Positions 30,188 through 37,749 of a stretch of 64,000 nucleotides of DNA are shown in pieces (positions within the stretch are counted from its first letter, which is position 1; the number at the start of each line of letters is the position of its first letter). This stretch comes from Streptomyces smaragdinus (GTDB lineage: Bacteria > Actinomycetota > Actinomycetes > Streptomycetales > Streptomycetaceae): NCBI RefSeq assembly GCF_009604385.1, contig NZ_WEGJ01000011.1:1-64000 (forward strand), in the 5' to 3' direction. Position numbers and translations under genes: made by a program. Under the pieces are notes generated by a model, which did no database searches, was not told where the DNA came from, and worked only from the letters and a program-made list of their open reading frames with translations.

Positions 30188-31663
30188 ATGACCAGCGAGG
30201 ACCGCTCGACCGGCGAGCAGCACGGCGACGAGCACGGCGAGCTCTCCGGGGCCGAGTACGCGGAGTTCATGGAGCTCGCCCAGCAGGAGGGCTTCGACCT
30301 CGAGGAGGTCGAGGGCGACCTGGCCGAGGCGGGGCACGGACCGCTGCCGGTGCTGGCCGTCGTCGGCCGGCCCAACGTCGGCAAGTCGACCCTGGTGAAC
30401 CGCATCATCGGCCGCCGCGAGGCCGTCGTCGAGGACAAGCCGGGCGTCACCCGCGACCGGGTCACGTACGAGGCCCACTGGGCGGGCCGGCGCTTCAAGA
30501 TCGTCGACACCGGCGGCTGGGAGCAGGACGTCCTCGGCATCGACGCGTCCGTGGCCGCGCAGGCCGAGTTCGCCATCGACGCCGCCGACGCGGTGATCTT
30601 TGTGGTGGACTCCAAGGTCGGCGCCACCGACACCGACGAGGCCGTGGTGAAGCTGCTGCGCCGGGCCGGCAAGCCTGTCGTGCTGGCCGCCAACAAGGTC
30701 GACGGCCCCTCCGGCGAGGCCGACGCCGCGATGCTCTGGAACCTGGGCCTCGGCGAGCCGCACCCGGTGTCCTCCCTGCACGGCCGCGGTACGGGCGATC
30801 TGCTCGACGCGGTGCTCGACGTGCTGCCCGAGGCGCCCGCGCAGACCTTCGGCGAGTTCGTCGGCGGCCCGCGCCGGATCGCGCTCATCGGGCGGCCGAA
30901 CGTCGGCAAGTCGTCGCTGCTGAACAAGGTGGCGGGGGAGGAGCGGGTCGTCGTCAACGAGATGGCCGGCACCACCCGCGACCCCGTCGACGAGCTGATC
31001 GAGCTCGGCGGCACGACGTGGAAGTTCGTCGACACGGCCGGCATCCGCAAGAAGGTGCACATGCAGGAGGGCGCCGACTACTACGCCTCCCTGCGTACCG
31101 CCGCCGCTGTGGAGAAGGCCGAGTGCGCGGTCGTCCTCATCGACGTCACCGAGTCGATCTCCGTGCAGGACATGCGGATCCTCACCATGGCCGTCGAGGC
31201 CGGGCGGGCGCTGGTCATCGCGTACAACAAGTGGGACCAGCTCGACGAGGAGCGGCGCTTCTACCTGGAGCGGGAGATCGAGCGCGATCTGGTGCAGCTG
31301 CAGTGGGCGCCCCGGGTGAACGTCTCGGCGCTCACCGGGCGGCACATGGAGAAGCTGGTGCCGGCGATCGAGACGGCGCTCGCGTCCTGGGAGACCCGGG
31401 TGCCGACGGGCAAGCTGAACGCGTTCCTCGGCGAGCTGGTGGCCGCCCATCCGCACCCGATCCGGGGCGGGAAGCAGCCGCGCATCCTCTTCGGCACGCA
31501 GGCGGGCACCAAGCCGCCGCGCTTCGTGCTCTTCGCCTCGGGCTTCATCGAGGCGGGCTACCGGCGCTTCATCGAGCGGCGGCTGCGGGAGGAGTTCGGG
31601 TTCGAGGGGTCGCCGCTGCAGATTTCGGTGCGGGTGCGGGAGAAGCGCGGGCGGAAGAAGTAG
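30188..31663 (+). CDS. der: GTPase Der (EngA), 50S assembly factor
   Basis: The 491-residue protein has the tandem GTPase domains unique to Der. The first G1 is GRPNVGKST (60-68) with G3 DTGGWEQ and G4 NKVD; the second G1 is GRPNVGKSS (about 236-244) with G3 DTAGIRKK and G4 NKWD; a KH-like domain (about 400-491) ends in the basic VRVREKRGRKK. A 55-residue acidic N-terminal extension is usual in actinobacteria. Der acts in late 50S assembly. The last 30 codons, the stop and 12 further bases are repeated exactly 135 bp downstream. Confidence 0.97.
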   Translation: MTSEDRSTGEQHGDEHGELSGAEYAEFMELAQQEGFDLEEVEGDLAEAGHGPLPVLAVVGRPNVGKSTLVNRIIGRREAVVEDKPGVTRDRVTYEAHWAGRRFKIVDTGGWEQDVLGIDASVAAQAEFAIDAADAVIFVVDSKVGATDTDEAVVKLLRRAGKPVVLAANKVDGPSGEADAAMLWNLGLGEPHPVSSLHGRGTGDLLDAVLDVLPEAPAQTFGEFVGGPRRIALIGRPNVGKSSLLNKVAGEERVVVNEMAGTTRDPVDELIELGGTTWKFVDTAGIRKKVHMQEGADYYASLRTAAAVEKAECAVVLIDVTESISVQDMRILTMAVEAGRALVIAYNKWDQLDEERRFYLEREIERDLVQLQWAPRVNVSALTGRHMEKLVPAIETALASWETRVPTGKLNAFLGELVAAHPHPIRGGKQPRILFGTQAGTKPPRFVLFASGFIEAGYRRFIERRLREEFGFEGSPLQISVRVREKRGRKK

Positions 31664-31675
31664 GTCCGGCCGGGG
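31571..31675 (+). repeat. 105-bp direct repeat, copy 1 (der 3' end)
   Basis: This copy encodes the last 30 residues and stop of Der plus the first bases of its 3' region. It is identical base for base to 31706-31810. Confidence 0.97.
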
Positions 31676-31695
31676 GTTCGGGGGTTGCCCCCGGA
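31669..31695. repeat. GC-rich palindromic repeat element
   Basis: CCGGGGG (31670-31676) and CCCCCGG (31688-31694) flank TTCGGGGGTTG. A near-copy occurs at 54793-54818 (CCGGGG, GTCGGGGGTTGT, CCCCGG). Short palindromes of this type are scattered through Streptomyces intergenic regions. Here it forms most of the spacer between the two der repeat copies. Confidence 0.65.
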
Positions 31696-31705
31696 ATGAT
31701 GCAGT

Positions 31706-31810
31706 ATCGAGCGGCGGCTGCGGGAGGAGTTCGGGTTCGAGGGGTCGCCGCTGCAGATTTCGGTGCGGGTGCGGGAGAAGCGCGGGCGGAAGAAGTAGGT
31801 CCGGCCGGGG
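31706..31810 (+). repeat. 105-bp direct repeat, copy 2 (der 3' fragment)
   Basis: An exact copy of 31571-31675 with a 135-bp offset, separated from it by 30 bases that form a GC-rich hairpin. It is a non-coding relic: it has no start of its own and reads the same frame as der only as a tail. The terminator follows copy 2. Confidence 0.97.
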
Positions 31811-31826
31811 CGTCGGCGCCCCGGCC
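31803..31826. terminator. Terminator after duplicated der tail
   Basis: GGCCGGGGCG (31803-31812) pairs perfectly with 31817-31826 across a TCGG loop. The left arm lies partly inside repeat copy 2. Confidence 0.75.
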
Positions 31827-31852
31827 GCTGGTACGGGCTGCTTTACGCGCCG

Positions 31853-32095
31853 TCAGAGCCCCGGGCCCAGCTCACGGTCGGCGGCGTGGCGGCGGCCGCG
31901 GCGGCCGAAGGCGAGGCCCCCGATGGCGTCGAAGCGGAGCTTCTCCTCGCCCGTCCGGTCCCCGGGCAGCGCGCGGAAGAGCCTGCGGTACTCGGCGCAC
32001 AACTCGTCGTAGATCGGCGTCCCCTCGGCCCGCTCACCGGACTCGTGGGCGGGACGCATGGCGGGGATCTGGGTGTGGGGATACGAGGAGTGCAC
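31853..32095 (-). CDS. Small hypothetical protein
   Basis: An 80-residue basic protein (GTPIYDELCAEYRRLFRALPGDRTGEEKLRFDAIGGLAFGRRGRRHAADRELGPGL) of a kind often seen in Streptomyces next to der; I do not recognise a domain. The central part looks helical and the C-terminus is Arg-rich. GTG 32095 gives the longest form; ATG 32059 would give 68 residues. Neither has a strong binding site. Confidence 0.6.
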   Translation of the reverse strand: MHSSYPHTQIPAMRPAHESGERAEGTPIYDELCAEYRRLFRALPGDRTGEEKLRFDAIGGLAFGRRGRRHAADRELGPGL

Positions 32096-32159
32096 ACCCC
32101 CGCAACGATCGCGTGGCCCCGGGGGATGCGGGTGCCCGTGGTCCGTTCGGGTGAACTTC

Positions 32160-33002
32160 TCAGGCGCCGGTCAGCGGCATGGTGCTCCCGACCAGCAGTC
32201 CGCGCGACGCGGCCAGCTCCAGCGCGTCCCGCAGCAGGTCCTCGCGCGGCTGCCGGCCGACGGAGCCCACCGGCGCCGCGAACACCAGCACCTCGCGGGA
32301 CGCGACGGCGACCTGCCGCCAGCCGTCCGTCACCTGGAGCGGCTGATGCGCCTGCCACCACGCCGTCGCGCCCTCGCCGCCCCGTCCCGGCTGCATCACG
32401 GCGTGCAGCCGGCCGGAGACCAGCAGCACCGACCAGCCGGGCACCGTGGCCGGCGGCCGGTCCACGTCCAGCACCGGCAGGAACCCCTGCTCGATGAGGA
32501 GCGGCAGGAAGTCGTCGCCCATCCCGGCCGATCCCGGTCGGGTGACCGGGCCGGTCGGCTCGACGACCAGCGCGGCCTTCAGGTCGTCGCCGCACAGCAC
32601 CAGCCCGCACGTCACGCCGAGCACGGCCTGCCGCGGCGCCTCGGCGACGGGGTCCGGGGCGAGGACCGCGGGGGGCGTGGGGGGCGTGGGGGCGGGCGCC
32701 TCCGGACGGGCCTCCGGCTCGCCGTCCGTCGCGGTGATGGACGCGACGGCGCCCCGGAGCTGCTCCTCCGCCACCGCCACGACCTGCGACGGCACACAGC
32801 CGGCGTGGGCGAAGGCCAGCACGGCCGTCTCGCCCCCGACGAACAGCACGGTGGAGGTGCGCTCGCTGCGGGAGTCGCCCGGCGTGCGGCACGACGTGCA
32901 GTCGTACGAGCCGGGGGCGCCGTCGCCGGACAGCAGCCGTTCTGCTTCTTCGTCGCCGATCTCGGCGCGTACGTCCTCGCTCACGTCGAGCATGCGAGTC
33001 AC
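32160..33002 (-). CDS. Hypothetical protein with CxxC segment
   Basis: A 280-residue cytoplasmic protein of unknown function. The N-terminal quarter is acidic and contains YDCTSCRTPGD, a CxxC that could bind metal. Residues about 90-125 are Pro-rich (PEAPAPTPPTPPAV), and the C-terminal half is a mixed alpha/beta domain (LGVTCGLVLCGDDLKAALVVEP ... GWSVLLVSGRLHAVMQPGRGGEGATAWWQAHQPLQVTDGWRQVAVAS, quoted in part). GTG 33002 is preceded by GAGGAG with 7-base spacing. The 290 bp upstream to livF contains no gene. Confidence 0.78.
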   Translation of the reverse strand: MTRMLDVSEDVRAEIGDEEAERLLSGDGAPGSYDCTSCRTPGDSRSERTSTVLFVGGETAVLAFAHAGCVPSQVVAVAEEQLRGAVASITATDGEPEARPEAPAPTPPTPPAVLAPDPVAEAPRQAVLGVTCGLVLCGDDLKAALVVEPTGPVTRPGSAGMGDDFLPLLIEQGFLPVLDVDRPPATVPGWSVLLVSGRLHAVMQPGRGGEGATAWWQAHQPLQVTDGWRQVAVASREVLVFAAPVGSVGRQPREDLLRDALELAASRGLLVGSTMPLTGA

Positions 33003-33293
33003 GGGTGGCTCCTCGGGATTGCGGGTCGGTCTTTCGCCCTGGTGCGGTCGTTCGGTCACTGTTCCCAACGGGTGACCTGGTCCAGGGGTAACGCCCTCCG
33101 CGCCGATTGACGGTACGGGCGGGTGCGGCCGGTGAGATATCCGGCGAAAGGGGCCGTGATCGTCCAACTGACCTGGTGATCCGCCGTGTTGCCCCGGTGA
33201 AGCGGGTGGATTCGCGTATCGCGGACAGGCCGATAAGTTCGGTTTTCAACCGAGATGGAAGGCGGCCGAAAATTGACGATACCGGCGGTAACC
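33003..33293. other. Intergenic region
   Basis: No gene is supported in these 291 bases. They should hold the promoter of the 33002 gene and the end of the liv transcript. A plus-strand TTGACG (33273-33278) has no good -10 partner, and I see no strong hairpin. Confidence 0.5.
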
Positions 33294-33950
33294 CTAGGCC
33301 CCGCGCAGCTCCTGCGGCTCCCCGCTGAAGACGACCGTGCCCCGGCGCAGTTCGTGCACCACCGACGCGGCGGCGGCCAGCTTCGGCGGCAGCGACTGCT
33401 CCGCGACCACCACCGTGCGGCCCGCGCGGGCCAGTTCGCCCAGCAGGGCGTGGGTGCGGGCCGCGACGTCGGCGCTCATGCCCTGCGCCGGTTCGTCGAA
33501 CAGCAGCAGCCGGGCGGGGCTGAGCAGGGCGCGGGAGACGGCGAGCATCCGCTGTTCGCCGCCGGAGAGGGTGCCGGCCCGTCGCGGCAGCAGCCGGGCC
33601 AGCGCCGGGTACGCGGTCAGGGCGGGGGAGGGGTCGCCGCCCGCGAGGGCGAGGTTCTCGGCGACGGTGAGGGAGGCGAACACCGCCCCGGTGTCGGGGG
33701 TGAGGCACATCCCCCGGCGGGCACGGGCGTAGGCGGGCAGCCGGGTGACGTCCGTGCCGCGCCACAGGACGCGGCCGGCGGACAGCGTGACGGTGCCGGC
33801 CAGGGCGCGCAGGGCGGTGCTGCGGCCGGAGCCGTTGCGGCCGGTCAGCACGGTGAGGCGGCCGGCGGGGACGGGCAGGTCGACGCCGTGCAGGGCCTCC
33901 AGGGGGCCGTAGCGGACGCGGGCGCCCGCCAGCCGGATCTCGACGGTCAT
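33294..33950 (-). CDS. LivF-like ABC transporter ATPase
   Basis: A 218-residue ATPase of the branched-chain amino acid (HAAT) transporter type. The ABC signature LSGGEQRML, Walker B LLLFDEP and the family-typical VAEQ in place of the H-loop are present. Walker A reads TGRNGSGRST: the invariant Lys is Arg, which I confirmed from the codons (GGC CGC AGC ACC). That change usually weakens ATP hydrolysis. The ATG overlaps the stop of the upstream fusion gene (ATGA), so the two are translated together. Confidence 0.92.
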   Translation of the reverse strand: MTVEIRLAGARVRYGPLEALHGVDLPVPAGRLTVLTGRNGSGRSTALRALAGTVTLSAGRVLWRGTDVTRLPAYARARRGMCLTPDTGAVFASLTVAENLALAGGDPSPALTAYPALARLLPRRAGTLSGGEQRMLAVSRALLSPARLLLFDEPAQGMSADVAARTHALLGELARAGRTVVVAEQSLPPKLAAAASVVHELRRGTVVFSGEPQELRGA

Positions 33951-36601
33951 CGCGCGGCCCCCTCGCGGACGGCGGTGATCCGGCCGGCCTCCATCTCGTA
34001 CACGGTGGCGGCCAGTCCGGCGACCAGGTCGGGGTCGTGTTCGACGACCAGGAGGGCCATGCCGTCGGCGGCGAGGGCGCGCAGGAGGCGGGCGAGGGCG
34101 GCCGTCTCGGCGGTGTCCAGGCCGGCGGCCGGTTCGTCGAGCAGCAGGACGCGGGGGCCGCCGGCGAGGGCGCGGGCGAGTTCGACCCGGCGCAGGGTGC
34201 CGGTGGGGAGGCCGGCGGCGGGGCGGTCGCGGACGGGGGTGAGGCCGAGGAGGGCGAGGGCGCGGTCCGTGGCGGCGGGGTCGTGGAGGCGGCCCTGTTC
34301 GGCGCCGATACGGACGTTCTCCCCGACGGTGAGGCTCGGGAAGACGGCGAGCCGCTGGAAGGTGCGGGCGATGCCGCGGCGGGTGCGGCGGTGGGCCGGT
34401 TCGCGGGTGACGTCCGTCCCGTCGAGGAGGATCCGGCCGCCGCCGGGGGTGAGGGTGCCGGCGAGGCAGTGGAAGAGGGTGGATTTTCCGGCGCCGTTGG
34501 GGCCGGTGAGGGCGGTGATCCGGCCGGGGGCGACGGTCAGGTCGACGCCGTCGAGGGCCAGGTAGTCGCCGTACGCGACGCGCACACCGCGGGCGGTGAG
34601 GCGGGCGGGGGGCGACGATTCGGGCCGGGCCGGAGGGGCGGGCGGCGGGAGGGGGCTCGGCCGGGTTTCGCCCGGAGGGATGCGCGGTTCGGTTCGGCCC
34701 GGGGGGACGCGCGTTGCGGCGGATCGCGGTTCGACCGTCGTACGTCCCAGCCGCCCCCGCACCCGCCTCCCCGCCCCCGACAGCCGCACCCCCGGCCCCC
34801 GCACCCGCGCCAGGCCCGCGCGCAGCGCGTCGTACACCCCGCCGGGGAACCGCCCGAGCAGCACCGCGAGTACACCGATCACCGCCGCCGCCGTCCCGCC
34901 GCGCGCCCCCGCGTCCAGCCCGACCAGCAGGGCCGCCGCCGCCAGCGCACCCGGCACGGAGTCCGCCCCCAGCACGACGACCGCCGCGAACCAGAGCAGT
35001 CCCCGCACCGGGTCGAACATCCCCGGCGAGAATGCCTGGACCCCCATGACGAGCATCCCGCCCCCCAGCGCGGCCAGCGCCGCCCCGGCCACGAACGCCC
35101 CCACGGTGAGCGCCGGCACCGCCACCCCCGCCGCCGAGGCCCCCTCCTCGTGATCACGCAGCGCGGCGAGCGCCCGCCCCGTGCGCCCCCGCCGCAGCAG
35201 CCACACGACGAGCACCGCGCCCGCGAGCAGCGCGAGTTCCAGCGCGTAGTACGCCCGATCCCCCGTGAACCCGGCCGGCCGCGCCGGCGACAGCCCCGCG
35301 GCGGCGTACGGCTGCGTCAGGACGAAGGCGCTCACCCCGACCCCGAAGGCCAGCGTCGTCAGCGCCAGGGCCAGCCCCCGCCGGCGGATCGCCGGATACC
35401 CGGTGAGCAGCCCCAGCGGCGCGACGAGCAGCACGCAGAAGCCCAGCGCCGCCGCCTCGGGCAGCGGCCCGACTCCGGGGAACCGCCCGGCGGCCAGCAG
35501 CGCCGTGAACAGCGCGCCCAGCCCCGCGTACCCCGCCTGCCCCAGCGACACCTGCCCGCCCCGCCCGGTGACGACGACCAGCGACAGCAGCACCACCGCC
35601 AGCCCCGGCACCTGCACGGCCGTCGTCAGATCCGCCCCCGCGAACCCCAGCGGCAGCAGGAACAGCACCCCCGCGAGCACCCCCACCGCCCCGCCTCCCG
35701 CCGCGGGCGCCGGCGGCACCCGGAAGAAACCCTCCCGGTCCGCCTCCTCCCCCAACCGGGGCACCGCCAGAGCCGCCACGAGCAGCGCTACCGCGAACAG
35801 ATTCGCCCCCAGCGCCTGCGTCACCTGCTCCCACCCGCCGCCCGGGTGCAGCCGGGTGAGCTGGCTCTGCGCCACCCCGATCGCCAGCGCGACGCCGACG
35901 GCCACCGGCAGCGACCGCAGCCCCGCGGCCACCGCGACGCCCAGCACCGCCGTCACGAGCAGCGGCAGCCCGTACGGGTCGAGGCGCACGTACGGGGCCA
36001 GCAGCAGCCCCGTCAGCCCCGCCGTGAACGTGCCGAACGCCCACCCCGTGTCGGCCACCCGGTCGGCGTCGATCCCGCTCAGCGCCGCCAGCCGCCGGTC
36101 GTCGACCACCGCCCGCAACTCCCGCCCGACCCGGGTGAACCGGGTGACGCCCGAGACGGCCGCGGCGAGCACCACGACCACGGAGAGCCGAATCCACGGG
36201 TCGTCGGGCAGGATTCGCGGTACGTCCGTCTTCGCCCCCGTCCCCCACACCAGCCCCGCGCCCCCGACGAGCAGCACGAACACCCCCAGCGACACGACGA
36301 GGGAGTGCGCCCCGCCGCGCCCCTGGAGCACCGACAGCGGACGGAACACGAACCGCCCCAGCAGCAGCCCGATCCCCGGCGCGACGACCACCAGACAGAG
36401 CGCCGCCGCGGCCCACAGCGGCCAGCCCCAGCCGACGCGCAGCTGCCACAGCGCGTACGCGGTCACCATCGCGACCGCGCCGTGCGCGAAGTTGAGCACC
36501 CCCGTCGCCCGGTAGGTGACGATCAGCCCGATCCCGGTGAGCGCCGCCGCGCTCCCCACCGCCAGCCCGGCCAGCGTGAGGTCGTACGTGAGGGACGCCA
36601 T
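33947..36601 (-). CDS. LivH-LivM-LivG fusion ABC transporter
   Basis: This 884-residue protein joins three HAAT transporter subunits that are normally separate. Residues 1 to about 290 match LivH (GIGLIVTYRATGVLNFAHGAVAM, RAVVDDRRLAALSGIDADRV), about 300-600 match LivM (GRGGQVSLGQAGYAGLGALF, ALRDHEEGASAAGV), a Pro/Arg-rich linker follows (about 600-667), and 668-884 are a LivG ATPase with canonical Walker A GPNGAGKST (700-708), Walker B VLLLDEP and H-loop VVEHD. The ABC signature is unusual, LPTGT where LivG has LxYGQ. There are about 16-18 transmembrane helices. LivF follows by ATGA overlap, and a small membrane protein precedes it by one base. The substrate is unknown: amino acids, urea or short amides are possible. 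Confidence 0.93.
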   Translation of the reverse strand: MASLTYDLTLAGLAVGSAAALTGIGLIVTYRATGVLNFAHGAVAMVTAYALWQLRVGWGWPLWAAAALCLVVVAPGIGLLLGRFVFRPLSVLQGRGGAHSLVVSLGVFVLLVGGAGLVWGTGAKTDVPRILPDDPWIRLSVVVVLAAAVSGVTRFTRVGRELRAVVDDRRLAALSGIDADRVADTGWAFGTFTAGLTGLLLAPYVRLDPYGLPLLVTAVLGVAVAAGLRSLPVAVGVALAIGVAQSQLTRLHPGGGWEQVTQALGANLFAVALLVAALAVPRLGEEADREGFFRVPPAPAAGGGAVGVLAGVLFLLPLGFAGADLTTAVQVPGLAVVLLSLVVVTGRGGQVSLGQAGYAGLGALFTALLAAGRFPGVGPLPEAAALGFCVLLVAPLGLLTGYPAIRRRGLALALTTLAFGVGVSAFVLTQPYAAAGLSPARPAGFTGDRAYYALELALLAGAVLVVWLLRRGRTGRALAALRDHEEGASAAGVAVPALTVGAFVAGAALAALGGGMLVMGVQAFSPGMFDPVRGLLWFAAVVVLGADSVPGALAAAALLVGLDAGARGGTAAAVIGVLAVLLGRFPGGVYDALRAGLARVRGPGVRLSGAGRRVRGRLGRTTVEPRSAATRVPPGRTEPRIPPGETRPSPLPPPAPPARPESSPPARLTARGVRVAYGDYLALDGVDLTVAPGRITALTGPNGAGKSTLFHCLAGTLTPGGGRILLDGTDVTREPAHRRTRRGIARTFQRLAVFPSLTVGENVRIGAEQGRLHDPAATDRALALLGLTPVRDRPAAGLPTGTLRRVELARALAGGPRVLLLDEPAAGLDTAETAALARLLRALAADGMALLVVEHDPDLVAGLAATVYEMEAGRITAVREGAAR

Positions 36602-36602
36602 G

Positions 36603-37052
36603 TCAGGGCGCCGGCTCGCACACCGGACAGGCCGTCAGCTCCCCGCCGTCCCCGTTGACCGGGCGGGCGTCGGCCTTACCGCTGACGAGCGGACAGTCGG
36701 CACGGTGGTAGAGCGTGCCGCCGGGGACGGCGAGATACGGCCCCCCGGCGGCCGGGAGCGGGCGCTCCGCGTCGGCGGGGTCGTCCTCCGCGGCCGTCAG
36801 CAGGGCGTACAGCTCCTCCACCCGGCCCTGCTCGCCGCGCGTCAGAAGCACCGCCCCCGCCACGACCAGGGCGGCGCCCGGGATCGTCGACGAGGCCAGA
36901 TAGGGCAGCTGCCGCTCGGCGACGCTCTCGCCGGAGACCCCGTACCAGCCGATGACGCACAGCACCGCGCCGGCGGCGAGCGCCACCGGACCACCCCACC
37001 GCAGGACGAGCGCCCGCCCGGCGGAGCTCTCCCCGAACCTCACGCGCGCCAT
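36603..37052 (-). CDS. Two-helix membrane protein with Cys cluster
   Basis: A 149-residue protein. Two transmembrane helices (about 18-36, WGGPVALAAGAVLCVIGWYG; about 53-72, TIPGAALVVAGAVLLT) are followed by a soluble tail ending YHRADCPLVSGK ... ELTACPVCEPAP. The C-x(n)-CPxC pattern could form a small zinc-binding knuckle, a tail seen in several actinobacterial proteins. It is the first gene of the transporter operon: its stop is one base from the start of the LivHMG fusion. ATG 37052 has AGGGGG upstream. Function is unknown; a transporter accessory is possible from position. Confidence 0.78.
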   Translation of the reverse strand: MARVRFGESSAGRALVLRWGGPVALAAGAVLCVIGWYGVSGESVAERQLPYLASSTIPGAALVVAGAVLLTRGEQGRVEELYALLTAAEDDPADAERPLPAAGGPYLAVPGGTLYHRADCPLVSGKADARPVNGDGGELTACPVCEPAP

Positions 37053-37188
37053 GGTGCCCCCTGGGAGTCGCCGGTCGAAGACGCCGCATTCCGGGACGTG
37101 CGTCGTGCCTGGGAATGTCGGCCTGCGGGATGCACTATGCCGTGTATAGCTTGACGAACGCGACAAGTCGACGCGAGAGGTGAGGCGG

Positions 37189-37749
37189 ATGCCCCACGGA
37201 CGAAGGGCGCGGGCGGCCGCGCCGGTGGCGGTGCTGGTGCTGGCCATCGGACTCGGGGCGGCCGGCTGCTCGGACGACGGCGGCGGGGGCGGTACGAAGA
37301 GCCCGTCCCCGACCGCCGGCACGCCCACCGCCGCACCGGAGCCGACGGACACGGCGAGCGCGACGGAGACCGCCGGTGAGGGTCAGGAGCCGGCGGATCC
37401 GGCCGCGGCCGAGGCGCAGATCAAGAAGAACTTCGAGGCGTTCTTCGACCCGAAGACCCCGCTGGACAAGAAGGCGGAGCTGCTGGAGGACGGCGACAGG
37501 CTGGAGCCGCTCATGCGGGCGTTCAGCGGCAGCGACCAGGCCAGGGGCGTCGCGGTGAAGGTGACCGGCGTGTCGTTCTCCTCGCCGACGGAGGCCGCCG
37601 TCAGCTACGCGATGACGGTCTCCGGCGCCACGGTGCTGCCCAACGGCGCGGGCACCGCCGTCCTGGACGGCTCCACGTGGAAGGTGTCCAAGGAGACCCT
37701 GTGCGGTCTCGTCGGCATCAGCGGCACCGCGGGGCCGGGCTGTTCGTGA
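37189..37749 (+). CDS. Putative lipoprotein
   Basis: A 186-residue exported lipoprotein: basic N-terminus, hydrophobic segment and lipobox LGAAGC, then a Ser/Thr/Pro-rich linker (about 30-65). The C-terminal domain (IKKNFEAFFDPKTPLDKKAELLEDGDRLEPLMRAFSG ... TVSGATVLPNGAGTAVLDGSTWKVSKETLCGLVG) looks like the low-molecular-weight NTF2-like domain found in actinobacterial lipoproteins. ATG 37189 has GAGG 8 bases upstream; GTG 37180 is an alternative. The stop overlaps the next gene (GTGA), so it is coupled to the binding protein and divergent from the transporter operon. Confidence 0.85.
   Translation: MPHGRRARAAAPVAVLVLAIGLGAAGCSDDGGGGGTKSPSPTAGTPTAAPEPTDTASATETAGEGQEPADPAAAEAQIKKNFEAFFDPKTPLDKKAELLEDGDRLEPLMRAFSGSDQARGVAVKVTGVSFSSPTEAAVSYAMTVSGATVLPNGAGTAVLDGSTWKVSKETLCGLVGISGTAGPGCS

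Noticed and set aside
31801..32154. Continuation of a plus-strand frame past der
   Set aside because: It is a frame shadow through the repeat and terminator.
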